Of a stretch of DNA of 64,000 nucleotides, positions 56,115 through 64,000 are shown piece by piece; the stretch's first letter is position 1, and every line of letters starts with the position of its first letter. A model generated the notes under the pieces. That model made no database searches and was not told the DNA's origin. It saw nothing but the letters and a program-made list of their open reading frames with translations. The position numbers and the translations under genes are program-made. The DNA is taken from the NCBI RefSeq assembly GCF_002742265.1, contig NZ_MDGL01000149.1:1-64000 (forward strand), read 5' to 3'. Source of the stretch: Maribacter sp. 4G9. GTDB lineage: Bacteria > Bacteroidota > Bacteroidia > Flavobacteriales > Flavobacteriaceae.

Positions 56115-56639
56115 TTATTTCAATTTAAATTCTTCCAAATGCTCTTTTAGTATATCAAATGCCGCATAAATACGGTGCCCTACTACCTTTCTTGTCACCC
56201 CAATCGCATCTGCAATTTCCTGATGTGTCTTGCCTTCCACCTGATTTAGCAGAAAAGCCTCCCTTTGTTCCGGCTTTAAACTGGCAAGCACCCTTTCGTA
56301 TCTTTCCATGAATTGTTCCTTCCGCATTAGGAACTCCGGTGATTCATTGTCGTAGTCGTTGGCCTTAACCTTCTTATAATTCAATACAACCTTTTGGTGC
56401 CTAATCTCGTTGAGCATCATATTGTTCGCTACGGTATAGAGGTAGGATTTGGCAGTCTGTAGGGTTATGTTTGAACAGTTCTCCCACATTTTAATAAAGG
56501 CTTCCTGTACCTTATCGCCAGGATTAAGGTTTGTTCCGTACTTAAAATAGAGAATGTCGTTCAGCCCCGGTGCATATTTCTCGTACAGGTTGGAAAATAG
56601 TATTTTATCACAAATATTGGAGTGCAGTGCTTTGGTCAA
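56115..56639 (-). CDS. ECF RNA polymerase sigma factor
   Basis: 174 residues. Region 2 is visible in LYEKYAPGLNDILYFKYGTNLNPGDKVQEAFIKMWEN and region 4 in LKPEQREAFLLNQVEGKTHQEIADAIGVTRKVVGHRIYAAFDILKEHL. It should direct transcription of its own operon and perhaps the divergent lipoproteins. Region between 56640 and 56781 is shared by both directions. Confidence 0.93.
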   Translation of the reverse strand: MTKALHSNICDKILFSNLYEKYAPGLNDILYFKYGTNLNPGDKVQEAFIKMWENCSNITLQTAKSYLYTVANNMMLNEIRHQKVVLNYKKVKANDYDNESPEFLMRKEQFMERYERVLASLKPEQREAFLLNQVEGKTHQEIADAIGVTRKVVGHRIYAAFDILKEHLEEFKLK

Positions 56640-56781
56640 TGGTGGTGGTTATTTTCTAGCGATTAAAGATAGAGAAAAAAAATATTCACTTTTTTATGGG
56701 ACATTTCATCCAACACGTGTTTTAGTAGTAAATGAACCTTTGCCTGCAACTATTTTGGCAGAAAGAAGAAATACAGACAAA

Positions 56782-58209
56782 ATGAACACCCAAAAAATTA
56801 TCTGCTTAGTATCCTTCCTTGGAATTTTGTTTTTAAGTTCCTGTAGAACGGAGGACGATTTGTCCATAGATCCTCCTATGCAAGAATTTATTGGATCAAA
56901 TACGAACATTGCGGATTTGCTCAACAAAACCTCCTTAAAGGATGGCTCATTTGACAATATAATAGACAATGCCAGTTGTTTTAGCGTAGTATTACCGGTA
57001 AACGTAACGGCCAATGGTCAAGTAATCATGGTTTCCTCCCTAAATGATTTACAGATCATTGAAAACATTTTTGATACGGACCTTGACGATACGGACCTGT
57101 TGGAAATAGATTACCCTATTACCTTGACCGCATCCAACTTTGAAACGACCACGGTAAATTCGTCAGCAGAGTTACTTTCGTTGACTTCCCAATGTCCTGC
57201 AGAAAATGCTTCCGACGATGATATTGAATGTATCGATTTTGTCTTTCCCATAAGAGCGACCGCATTTAATGATAATAGTGAAATTATCGAGTCCTTCAGT
57301 TTTGACAATGACAAAGACTTATTTGATTTCATTGAGGATATAGAGGATTATTCCGCGGCAACCCTCATATTTCCTATCGATCTAGTTCTTTATGATGGTA
57401 GCCAAATCAGTGTTGGTTCCATTTCAGAATTGGAAAGCGTTATTGAAAATGCAGAAGACGTTTGTGACGAGGATGACGACAATGATTTTGACGATGATGA
57501 CTGTGACAATTGCACCACTGATAATATTGATACCATATTCTCTAATTGTATGGAGTGGACCGTGGATAAACTCGAACGAAATGACGATGACCTAGAAGAC
57601 CTTTACAGCAGTTATTCCTTTGCATTCGCAACTAATGGCGATATAACGGTTTCCAGTAACCAAGGTACCACCTTTGGAAGTTGGCAAGCATCCGGTTCCG
57701 GCAATGATATCACCATGGTGATCGATATCCCAGGCTTGAATGATTTTAACGACTCCTGGACCGTACATGAAATACAAGGGACTACTACGGAAGGAAAGTT
57801 GGATTTAAGAAAAGGAGATGACAGGTTACGTTTTGAAAGCTCATGCTCCGGAGAAGGTTCAAGCGGTGGTGATATCCTTAGCGCTGTGCTTACGGCATCG
57901 TCAAGTATATGGCTGATAGATACTTATTTGGATGACGGTGTCGATTTTTCCTCAAATTATAATGCGTATGAATTCACGTTTAATACCAACGGAACAGTTT
58001 TGGCAATCAACGGGTCCTCAACGAATTCCGGAACTTGGTCTTCCCAAAACAACGCGACGGAGCTAATGTTGGATTTTAATTCCATTGTTACTCTGGACGA
58101 ACTTAACGATAGCTGGGACGTAATTTCTGTAGTGGACAATAGAATAGAACTTTCGGATACCAGCGGAGGTGACGGAAGTACGGATACCTTGATTTTTATA
58201 AAAAAATAA
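56782..58209 (+). CDS. Acidic repeat lipoprotein A, divergent from the ECF/FecR/receptor operon
   Basis: 475 residues from the ATG at 56782, which gives lipobox LFLSSC (Cys21); the longer frame to 56554 runs into the sigma gene and is rejected. The N-terminal half holds four similar units starting VVLPVNVTANGQ, IDYPITLTAS, FVFPIRATAF and LIFPIDLVLYDG. Then comes an Asp-rich linker (about 227-250) with DCDNC. Two C-terminal beta modules follow, with the pattern SYSFAFATNGDITVSSNQGTTFGSWQASG. The paralogue next door shares the Asp linker and the modules. Function unknown; surface exposure and binding are inferred. Confidence 0.82.
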   Translation: MNTQKIICLVSFLGILFLSSCRTEDDLSIDPPMQEFIGSNTNIADLLNKTSLKDGSFDNIIDNASCFSVVLPVNVTANGQVIMVSSLNDLQIIENIFDTDLDDTDLLEIDYPITLTASNFETTTVNSSAELLSLTSQCPAENASDDDIECIDFVFPIRATAFNDNSEIIESFSFDNDKDLFDFIEDIEDYSAATLIFPIDLVLYDGSQISVGSISELESVIENAEDVCDEDDDNDFDDDDCDNCTTDNIDTIFSNCMEWTVDKLERNDDDLEDLYSSYSFAFATNGDITVSSNQGTTFGSWQASGSGNDITMVIDIPGLNDFNDSWTVHEIQGTTTEGKLDLRKGDDRLRFESSCSGEGSSGGDILSAVLTASSSIWLIDTYLDDGVDFSSNYNAYEFTFNTNGTVLAINGSSTNSGTWSSQNNATELMLDFNSIVTLDELNDSWDVISVVDNRIELSDTSGGDGSTDTLIFIKK

Positions 58210-58237
58210 TAACCCTAATAACTTAAATACAATTACT

Positions 58238-59140
58238 ATGAAAAAGAACATTTTTAATTTAGGCATGCTAACCGCATTATTACTTTTTATCGCTTCTTGC
58301 ACAAAAGAGGACAGTGACCAGGAAATGCCAAACCTAGCTCAATTACAGGCCGATGCCGAAGAATTGAACAACACCGCATCGTCCAATGGTGTTTGGAGCA
58401 TTACAAAGTTTATTGATTCTGGAAAAAATGAAACCAACGACTTCATAAACTATGGTTTTACCTTTAACCCAGACGGAAGTTTGGTTGCCAACAATGGCAG
58501 TACTACCGTAACGGGAACCTGGTCCGTCACCATAGACGACGACTCCAATGACGATAGTTCCAGCAGCGACGATAATTCCAGCAGTGATGACAACGTTGAT
58601 GATTGCAACAACTGTACGGTAGATCAACTGACCCAAGTTATTACGTCGTGCTCGGATTGGTTTGTGGACAAACTGGAGTTGAACGATGACGACTTTGAAG
58701 ACTCTTATTCCGGTTATAGATTCAATTTTACGGCAGACGGAGGCATTACCGTTACTGCAGGCTCCGACAGTTTTTTGGGAACATGGCAAGCTTCGGGTGC
58801 AGGTAATAACATCCAAGTCATAATCTCAGTACCTAATCTATCGAATTTTGAAGCCACTTGGACTCTGCACGAAATCGAACTCTACAACGGTGAATCCAAA
58901 GTAGACCTTAGAATCAACGGAGATGACAGGTTACGTTTTAAAAATTCATGTACTATCGGGGATTTTAATGGCGGAAGCTCCACCGGTGAAATTGATTTCA
59001 ATATCTTTTTTGCCTCTCCTGCGAACTTTAACGAATTAACGGAAGATTGGAACGTCATTTCACATACACTAAACAAAATTGAATTGATCCACGTGAGTGG
59101 CGGAAATGGAGGGACGGACCTACTGACCTTTGAAAAATAA
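58238..59140 (+). CDS. Acidic repeat lipoprotein B, paralogue of its neighbour
   Basis: 300 residues, lipobox LLFIASC (Cys21). It starts 28 bases after protein A. It has a first module (YGFTFNPDGSLVANNGSTTVTGTWSV), an Asp/Ser linker with DDCNNCTVDQ, and a second module, YRFNFTADGGITVTAGSDSFLGTWQASGAGN, almost parallel to protein A (there NGDITVSSNQGTTFGSWQASG). The four N-terminal units of A are absent. Linker cysteines DC..C and a following C are conserved in both. Family not recognised; roles are inferred from position. Confidence 0.82.
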   Translation: MKKNIFNLGMLTALLLFIASCTKEDSDQEMPNLAQLQADAEELNNTASSNGVWSITKFIDSGKNETNDFINYGFTFNPDGSLVANNGSTTVTGTWSVTIDDDSNDDSSSSDDNSSSDDNVDDCNNCTVDQLTQVITSCSDWFVDKLELNDDDFEDSYSGYRFNFTADGGITVTAGSDSFLGTWQASGAGNNIQVIISVPNLSNFEATWTLHEIELYNGESKVDLRINGDDRLRFKNSCTIGDFNGGSSTGEIDFNIFFASPANFNELTEDWNVISHTLNKIELIHVSGGNGGTDLLTFEK

Positions 59141-59215
59141 GGTAATGCCCATGACGACCTAAATACCTTTCAAAACTATGGAACCCCCCGCTATGAAAAA
59201 GAAGGGTTTGGTCAG

Positions 59216-59250
59216 ACTGTCCTAGGCAATTAGCTTAGGGCAGTTTTTTT
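59216..59250 (+). terminator. Intrinsic terminator of the acidic lipoprotein operon
   Basis: ACTGTCCTA (59216-59224) pairs, with one G-U, to the TTAGGGCAGT segment near 59235-59244, followed by a run of T residues. It is 75 bases after the stop of lipoprotein B. Confidence 0.75.
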
Positions 59251-59322
59251 ATCCCCAAAATCCAGAAACAATGGTCGTTCCATGAGGGCCAATTTCTTAC
59301 CCTGAAAACTTTCCAAACAAAA

Positions 59323-59348
59323 AAACCTTGTCGTTGTAGACAAGGTTT
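59323..59348 (-). terminator. Perfect 10-bp hairpin, probable minus-strand terminator
   Basis: AAACCTTGTC pairs with GACAAGGTTT around GTTGTA; T-rich sequence follows on the minus strand. It may stop read-through past the tRNA-Asn. Confidence 0.5.
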
Positions 59349-59466
59349 CTCTATAATTTTGCCCCCCTCACTTCGTCTGGCTCAGTACAGGCTTGGGTTC
59401 CCTTTGGACTAGCTTTAAATTGAGCGAAGAAATACTCAGGATAAACTTCTCGCCTCGAATAGTAAA

Positions 59467-59500
59467 AAACAAGAAAGCCATTCAATCTCTTGAATGGCTT
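59467..59500 (-). terminator. Terminator of tRNA-Asn
   Basis: AAGCCATTCAA (59475-59485) pairs perfectly with TTGAATGGCTT (59490-59500) around TCTC, and on the minus strand it is followed within four bases by a T6 run. Confidence 0.8.
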
Positions 59501-59512
59501 GCTGTCATTAAG

Positions 59513-59586
59513 CTCCTCCTCTTGGGCTCGAACCAAGGACCCTCTGATTAACAGTCAGATGCTCTAACCAACTGAGCTAAGGAGGA
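59513..59586 (-). tRNA. tRNA-Asn (anticodon GTT)
   Basis: A 74-nt cloverleaf on the minus strand. Acceptor TCCTCCT/AGGAGGA, D-stem GCTC/GAGC, anticodon stem TCTGA/TCAGA with loop CTGTTAA (GTT), T-stem CTTGG/CCAAG with loop TTCGAGC, discriminator G. CCA is not encoded. Confidence 0.95.
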
Positions 59587-59665
59587 AAATACCGTATTTA
59601 TCCTTTAAAGCGGGTGCAAATATAAATGTTTTTTAAACTTTGCCAAACAAAAAAAAGCGGTTTTT

Positions 59666-61018
59666 CTATTTAAATAACCATTTGTACAAATCGTTCCCAT
59701 TAGCGAACAATAATAGGGCGATCAACAGAAAAAATCCTGTCATTTGGGCATATTCCAAAAACTTGTCGCTGGGCTTTCTGCCCGTAATCATTTCATATAA
59801 CAAAAACATGACATGGCCCCCGTCCAAGGCTGGTATGGGAAGTATGTTCATAAAGGCCAGAATAATGGAAATAAAGGCTGTGGCGCTCCAAAAGGCAGGC
59901 CAGTCCCACCCATCTGGAAACAGGCCTCCTATAGCAGCAAATCCACCAACCCCTTTATAAGCTCCGGTAGATGGATTGAAAATCTTCTTCATCTGTTTTA
60001 CATAGCCTCCTAGGGTATTGACACCCTTTTCTATACCCGCTGGTATGGATTCCAAAAACGAATACTTGACCTTCTCTATTTTAAAATAACCGTTTTCAGC
60101 ATATTCCTCAAAACTATTATAACCGGCAAAGACTCCCAGCTTACCTTCATCACTTACCAGGGCTTTTAATGGAATTGTGCGGCCGTCCCTATTAACTGTC
60201 AATTCTACTTCCTGTCCTTTATTTTCCTCCAATATTGGAACAATTTCATCCTGATATTGGACGGATTTGCCGTTCACGGCTACCACGGCATCCTTTTCCA
60301 TTAAACCGATATTTGCATTGGGAGAATCCTCAGGGACTTCACGGATAATGAAAGGGGTCCTATAACTTAAAAATCGAACTCTGTCCTCATCCTCCAAGAG
60401 GGTAGCGATGAAATCCACGGGAATTTCCTTATCGAAGGTCCTTCCATCCCTTTTAATGGTAATGGTATTGCCGTTGATGATTTCCAAAGGCAGGGAACCA
60501 AACTTTTCCACCTTTTTACCATCAACTGCCGTAATCAAATCGCCTGTTTTGATTCCCAGTTCATCACCAATATTTTTTTCGGTGACCAAAAAACCATCCT
60601 TTAAGCTATCCGCAGGAACATACTGCTCCCCATAGGTATAAGCCATACCAATATAGATGATCACTGCCAACACAAAATTTACCGTGACCCCGCCCAACAT
60701 AATGATCAACCGTTGCCAGGCCGGTTTGCTACGAAATTCCCAAGGTTTGGGTTCTTCCTTCATAGCCTCGGTATCCATGCTCTCATCGATCATGCCTGCA
60801 ATCTTCACATATCCACCTAGTGGGAGCCAACCAATTCCATATACGGTTTCCCCTATTTTCTTTTTAAAAAGGGAGAATTTTACATCAAAGAACAAATAGA
60901 ACTTTTCTACACGGGTCTTGAATAATTTGGCGGGTATAAAATGTCCAAGCTCATGAAGTACGATCAACAAGGAAAGGCTTAAAAAAAATTGGATAGTCTT
61001 TATAGCGATGGGGCTCAT
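59666..61018 (-). CDS. rseP: RIP metalloprotease, site-2 protease
   Basis: 450 residues. An intramembrane zinc protease that releases transcription factors or cleaves signal-peptide remnants. Zinc ligands HELGH at 22-26 and Asp in the C-terminal PALDGGH motif near 400 are present. Two PDZ-like regions lie between (around 130-300: NIGDELGIKTGDLITAVDGKKVEKFGS and SPNANIGLMEKDAVVAVNGKSV). About four membrane helices. It may act on FecR-type anti-sigma factors such as the one nearby, as known for related systems. Confidence 0.93.
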   Translation of the reverse strand: MSPIAIKTIQFFLSLSLLIVLHELGHFIPAKLFKTRVEKFYLFFDVKFSLFKKKIGETVYGIGWLPLGGYVKIAGMIDESMDTEAMKEEPKPWEFRSKPAWQRLIIMLGGVTVNFVLAVIIYIGMAYTYGEQYVPADSLKDGFLVTEKNIGDELGIKTGDLITAVDGKKVEKFGSLPLEIINGNTITIKRDGRTFDKEIPVDFIATLLEDEDRVRFLSYRTPFIIREVPEDSPNANIGLMEKDAVVAVNGKSVQYQDEIVPILEENKGQEVELTVNRDGRTIPLKALVSDEGKLGVFAGYNSFEEYAENGYFKIEKVKYSFLESIPAGIEKGVNTLGGYVKQMKKIFNPSTGAYKGVGGFAAIGGLFPDGWDWPAFWSATAFISIILAFMNILPIPALDGGHVMFLLYEMITGRKPSDKFLEYAQMTGFFLLIALLLFANGNDLYKWLFK

Positions 61019-61179
61019 TTACGTCTTCTAAAAATTAAATCGGACAAAAGTACAAGTTTACGAGGTCTAAAAAAAAGAAACTCGGTATACTCCAACTATT
61101 TTTAAGAATATTTTGGCTTTACAGGCCCATTATAATTTGAATGAAAACCCATGCTGGCGTACCTTTGCAAAAAAAGAAA

Positions 61180-61848
61180 ATGCGCTCTTTCTTTGGTAGA
61201 TTCAAGATTTTTGGATGGGTCATGCTGGGTATCTCCGCAGTGATCATATACCTCTTTTTTAATGCCCTCCAACCTAAGAAAACACTTCCTATATACAATC
61301 CGGCCATGGTAAACAGCGAATTGGTGGACCAGGAAATTCAACACATACGAAAGTACCATACCATAGCGGACTTCGCTTTGGTGAACCAAAATGGGGATAC
61401 CATTACCCAAGAAGATTATAAGGACAAGATTTATATAGCTGATTTTTTCTTTACCACCTGCCCTACCATTTGCCCGATCATGACCAAAAACATGGCGTCC
61501 ATCCAAGACAAGATCGGTGATGATGTATTGCTACTTTCCCACTCCGTCACGCCCCAGATAGATTCCGTGGCGCAATTGAAAAAATATGCGATTGAAAAAG
61601 GTGTGGATGACTCCAAATGGAATTTGGTTACGGGAGATAAAAAACAGATCTATGAACTGGCCCGCAAATCCTATTTGGCAGTAAAGACGGATGGCGATGG
61701 CGGCCCCTATGATATGATTCATACGGAGAACTTCATCTTGGTGGACAAAAAAAAGCGCATACGTGGGTTTTATGACGGCACCAATGAAGAAGAAGTCCAA
61801 AAACTCTTGGATGATTTGCAAGTGCTTAAATCGAGTTACGAGGAATAG
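61180..61848 (+). CDS. SCO1/SenC-family copper protein
   Basis: 222 residues from the ATG at 61180, chosen because MRSFFGRFKIFGWVMLGISAVIIYLFF is a proper membrane anchor; an ATG at 61141 would add 13 residues. Thioredoxin-like fold with FFFTTCPTICPIMTKNM (CxxxC, copper and redox site) and the family His in YDMIHTENFIL. It delivers copper to cytochrome c oxidase CuA or acts as a thiol reductase. Confidence 0.9.
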   Translation: MRSFFGRFKIFGWVMLGISAVIIYLFFNALQPKKTLPIYNPAMVNSELVDQEIQHIRKYHTIADFALVNQNGDTITQEDYKDKIYIADFFFTTCPTICPIMTKNMASIQDKIGDDVLLLSHSVTPQIDSVAQLKKYAIEKGVDDSKWNLVTGDKKQIYELARKSYLAVKTDGDGGPYDMIHTENFILVDKKKRIRGFYDGTNEEEVQKLLDDLQVLKSSYEE

Positions 61849-61953
61849 ATTTTAAACTATAAAAAAGTTCCAAGACCGATATATCTCGCCGAATACTTGC
61901 TTATGATAAAAATTGCGTTATTTTTGCTTACTTATATTGAATCTAAATAAGAA

Positions 61954-62199
61954 TTGGAGACAACGGTTGCACACTTAAAGCGAGGTCAAAAGGGGATTAT
62001 CAAGGAGTTTACGGAGGATCTACTGCCCATTAAGCTTTTGGAACTAGGTTGTTTACCGGGCAACGAAGTGGAACTGGTACAGGTTGCCCCCCTAAAGGAC
62101 CCCATCTATATAAATGTAAATGGATCTCATATTGCCATTAGGCGCGTAATTGCGGAGCAAATAGCTTTGGACATCGTTGATGAAGACGTGAAACCATGA
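61954..62199 (+). CDS. feoA: Ferrous iron transport protein A
   Basis: 81 residues, usual size. SH3-like domain: TVAHLKRGQKGIIKEFTEDLLPIKLLELGCLPGNEVELVQVAPLKDPIYINVNGSHIAIRRVIAEQI. The start is TTG: an in-frame TAA lies at 61948-61950 and there is no internal Met, so no ATG start is possible. It overlaps feoB by four bases (ATGA). Confidence 0.92.
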   Translation: METTVAHLKRGQKGIIKEFTEDLLPIKLLELGCLPGNEVELVQVAPLKDPIYINVNGSHIAIRRVIAEQIALDIVDEDVKP

Positions 62200-64000
62200 G
62201 CAAACAAATCAACGTAGCGCTTATAGGAAATCCCAATACCGGGAAAACTTCAGTGTTCAATCAATTGACAGGTCTCAACCAAAAGGTGGGGAACTACCCT
62301 GGTATCACCGTTGAAAAAAAGGAGGGCATCTGTAAACTTCCCAGGGGCGTAAGGGCCCACATAATTGACCTTCCCGGTACGTACAGCCTTAATACCACCT
62401 CTTTGGACGAGAGCGTTGCCGTTGAGCTGCTCCTGAACAAGAACGACAAGGACCACCCTGACGTGGCCCTCGTGATTTCCGATGTTGAAAACCTCAAGCG
62501 GAACCTTCTGCTCTTTACCCAGATAAAGGACCTAAAGATTCCGGCCATCTTAGTCATTAACATGGCCGATCGTATGACCCGAAAAGGTATAAGCATCGAT
62601 ATACCCCTTCTGGAAGAAAAACTCAATGCAAAGATAGCCCTGGTAAGTACCCGAAAAGGTATGGGCATAGAGCAGCTAAAGGAGCTTATTGCGGATTATA
62701 AAAGTCTTTCAAAAACACCAAATGTAGATACCACGGTAATCGACCCGGAATATTTTGAAAAGCTCAAAAAGACATTTCCCAAAGAGGACATCTATAAGCT
62801 ATGGTTGGTCATCACACAGGATGTGAACTTTATGCCCATCGAAAAAAAACTGATCAAAGATGCCTCCTCGTTTAGCACCAAATCAAAATCCGAGTTAAAA
62901 AGACTTCAACAAAAGGAAACCATCCTTAGGTATCAGTTCATTAATGGCATTTTGAAGGAAACCTATAAGGTAGATATTAACGCCGCCAAGGGATTTAGGG
63001 CCACCCTGGACAAAGTACTGACGCACAAGCTTTTAGGGTATCTTATTTTCTTCATCATACTCCTCACCATTTTTCAGGCGATCTATGGGTGGAGCGAGTA
63101 CCCTATGGATATGATAGACGGCTTTTTTGCGTCTGCTACGGAATGGGTAAAGGACACCTTGCCCCCAGGAGTATTCACAAATCTTATTGCCGAGGGTGTA
63201 TTGGCCGGTATTGGTGGCATTGTCATCTTTATCCCCCAAATAGCCTTTCTTTTCCTATTCATCTCCCTTTTGGAAGAAACCGGATATATGAGCCGCGTAG
63301 TTTTCTTGATGGACCGTATCATGCGGCCTTTTGGTCTAAGCGGTAAAAGTGTGGTGCCCTTGATTTCGGGAACGGCCTGTGCGATACCGGCCGTAATGGC
63401 CACCAGGACCATTGAAAACTGGAAGGAGCGACTAATTACCATTTTGGTAACCCCGTTTACAACCTGTTCCGCAAGGTTGCCCGTGTACCTGATCATCATT
63501 GCATTAGTGATTCCCGAAGGTAGTTTTTTAGGACTGAGTTTTAAGGCTTTGACTCTCATGCTACTTTATCTTCTTGGATTTTTGGCAGCGATAGTTTCCG
63601 CCATGGTTTTGAACAAAATTCTTCAAATAAAGAGTAGGACTTTCTTTGTCATAGAGCTACCGAACTACAAATTACCCCTGCTAAAAAATGTGGGATACAC
63701 GGTATTGGAAAAAACCAAAAGCTTTGTTTTTGGAGCTGGTAAAATCATCCTAGCTATTTCCATCATTCTTTGGTTCCTAGGGTCCAATGGGTTCTCGAAT
63801 GATTTTGAAAATGCGGAATCGATTGTTGAAAAAAGAGTTAGGGAAGAGGGTTTTTCTACATATAGCGAAACCTACATCAAAAACAACCTAAATCAATACC
63901 GGGCGTCCTTGGAAGAAAACAGAATCGATTCTGGCGTAATACAGGACTCCGTTCAAACAATGCAATCAACCTTGGAAGGAAGGGCCCTTAATCAAGAAAT
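62196..64000 (+). CDS. feoB: Ferrous iron transporter B, 3'-truncated by the window end
   Basis: 601 codons are visible of a family protein of about 700. The N-terminal G domain has GNPNTGKTS (about 11-19), DLPGTYSL and NMAD motifs; its ATG overlaps the feoA stop. A regulatory helical domain follows, then membrane helices from about residue 280 with Gate signatures GGIVIFIPQIAFLFLFISLLEETGYMSR and PLISGTACAIPAVMATRTI. It imports Fe2+. The open frame runs off the right edge. Confidence 0.95.
   Translation, partial: MSKQINVALIGNPNTGKTSVFNQLTGLNQKVGNYPGITVEKKEGICKLPRGVRAHIIDLPGTYSLNTTSLDESVAVELLLNKNDKDHPDVALVISDVENLKRNLLLFTQIKDLKIPAILVINMADRMTRKGISIDIPLLEEKLNAKIALVSTRKGMGIEQLKELIADYKSLSKTPNVDTTVIDPEYFEKLKKTFPKEDIYKLWLVITQDVNFMPIEKKLIKDASSFSTKSKSELKRLQQKETILRYQFINGILKETYKVDINAAKGFRATLDKVLTHKLLGYLIFFIILLTIFQAIYGWSEYPMDMIDGFFASATEWVKDTLPPGVFTNLIAEGVLAGIGGIVIFIPQIAFLFLFISLLEETGYMSRVVFLMDRIMRPFGLSGKSVVPLISGTACAIPAVMATRTIENWKERLITILVTPFTTCSARLPVYLIIIALVIPEGSFLGLSFKALTLMLLYLLGFLAAIVSAMVLNKILQIKSRTFFVIELPNYKLPLLKNVGYTVLEKTKSFVFGAGKIILAISIILWFLGSNGFSNDFENAESIVEKRVREEGFSTYSETYIKNNLNQYRASLEENRIDSGVIQDSVQTMQSTLEGRALNQE

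Larger units (their letters stand above)
59141..59512. other. Intergenic stretch with terminators and a dispersed-repeat-like segment
   Basis: Contains a plus-strand terminator (59216-59250), a 10-bp stem (AAACCTTGTC at 59323-59332, GACAAGGTTT at 59339-59348) and, from about 59351 to 59460, a segment that I think resembles recurring flavobacterial intergenic DNA beside tRNA genes. The short minus-strand frame through it is not believed to be a gene because its first codons lie inside the tRNA-Asn. Confidence 0.6.

Noticed and set aside
56554-56781. Longer N-terminus of acidic lipoprotein A
   Set aside because: It would overlap the sigma factor gene, and the ATG at 56782 gives a clean lipobox 20 residues later.
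59351-59536. 61-codon minus-strand frame
   Set aside because: Its first codons lie inside tRNA-Asn and the rest runs through a terminator hairpin and repeat-like DNA.

Overview
The window looks like a piece of chromosome from a marine member of the Flavobacteriaceae (Bacteroidota). Supporting signs are a SusC/SusD pair, a FecR/ECF-sigma/TonB-receptor cascade, LytTR regulators, Bacteroidota-type promoter boxes (TTTG near -33, TAnnTTTG near -7), weak or absent Shine-Dalgarno sequences and roughly 40% GC. I cannot name the genus. No rRNA, CRISPR array, prophage or recognisable transposase is present.

Layout. (1) 1-3.2 kb: an AT-rich stretch with a DUF2306-like membrane protein, a SnoaL-like lipoprotein and a membrane LytTR regulator, enclosed by a 12-bp inverted repeat, then intergenic repeat elements and a possible 58-codon gene. 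(2) 3.5-10.2 kb, minus strand: a polyamine cluster with arginine decarboxylase, agmatinase, a deoxyhypusine-synthase-like enzyme, an acidic-tailed small protein, a GNAT-nitrilase fusion and a protease-like/RimK ligase fusion. (3) 10.7-18.2 kb: a secreted protein, tRNA-Arg, and a sugar-acid set (two SDRs, FAH hydrolase, SMP-30 lactonase, esterase, RidA lipoprotein) divergent from an MFS transporter. (4) 18.2-24.6 kb: both methylmalonyl-CoA mutase subunits, a LytS/LytR-type two-component pair and a small secreted repeat protein.

(5) 24.9-52.6 kb: a large hexuronate utilisation locus around a LacI regulator. Leftward are ThuA, uxaC, kdgK, eda, uxaB, uxaA, a probably unrelated lgt, and an aldehyde dehydrogenase. 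Rightward are SusC/SusD, a DUF6807 protein, two Gfo/Idh/MocA proteins, an SDR mannonate oxidoreductase, uxuA, a complete TRAP transporter and a cytochrome c-propeller lipoprotein. The enzymes take glucuronate and galacturonate through fructuronate/mannonate and tagaturonate/altronate to KDG, then KDPG, then pyruvate and glyceraldehyde 3-phosphate. No glycoside hydrolase or polysaccharide lyase is recognisable. Instead the locus carries secreted ThuA, Gfo/Idh/MocA, DUF6807 and cytochrome proteins, which suggests an oxidative way of releasing the uronate. This is the most interesting part of the window.

(6) 52.6-59.2 kb: a TonB-dependent receptor, FecR anti-sigma factor and ECF sigma factor, divergent from two paralogous acidic lipoproteins with internal repeats. 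(7) 59.5-64 kb: tRNA-Asn, the RseP site-2 protease, a SCO1-type copper protein, FeoA (TTG start) and FeoB, which runs off the window end.
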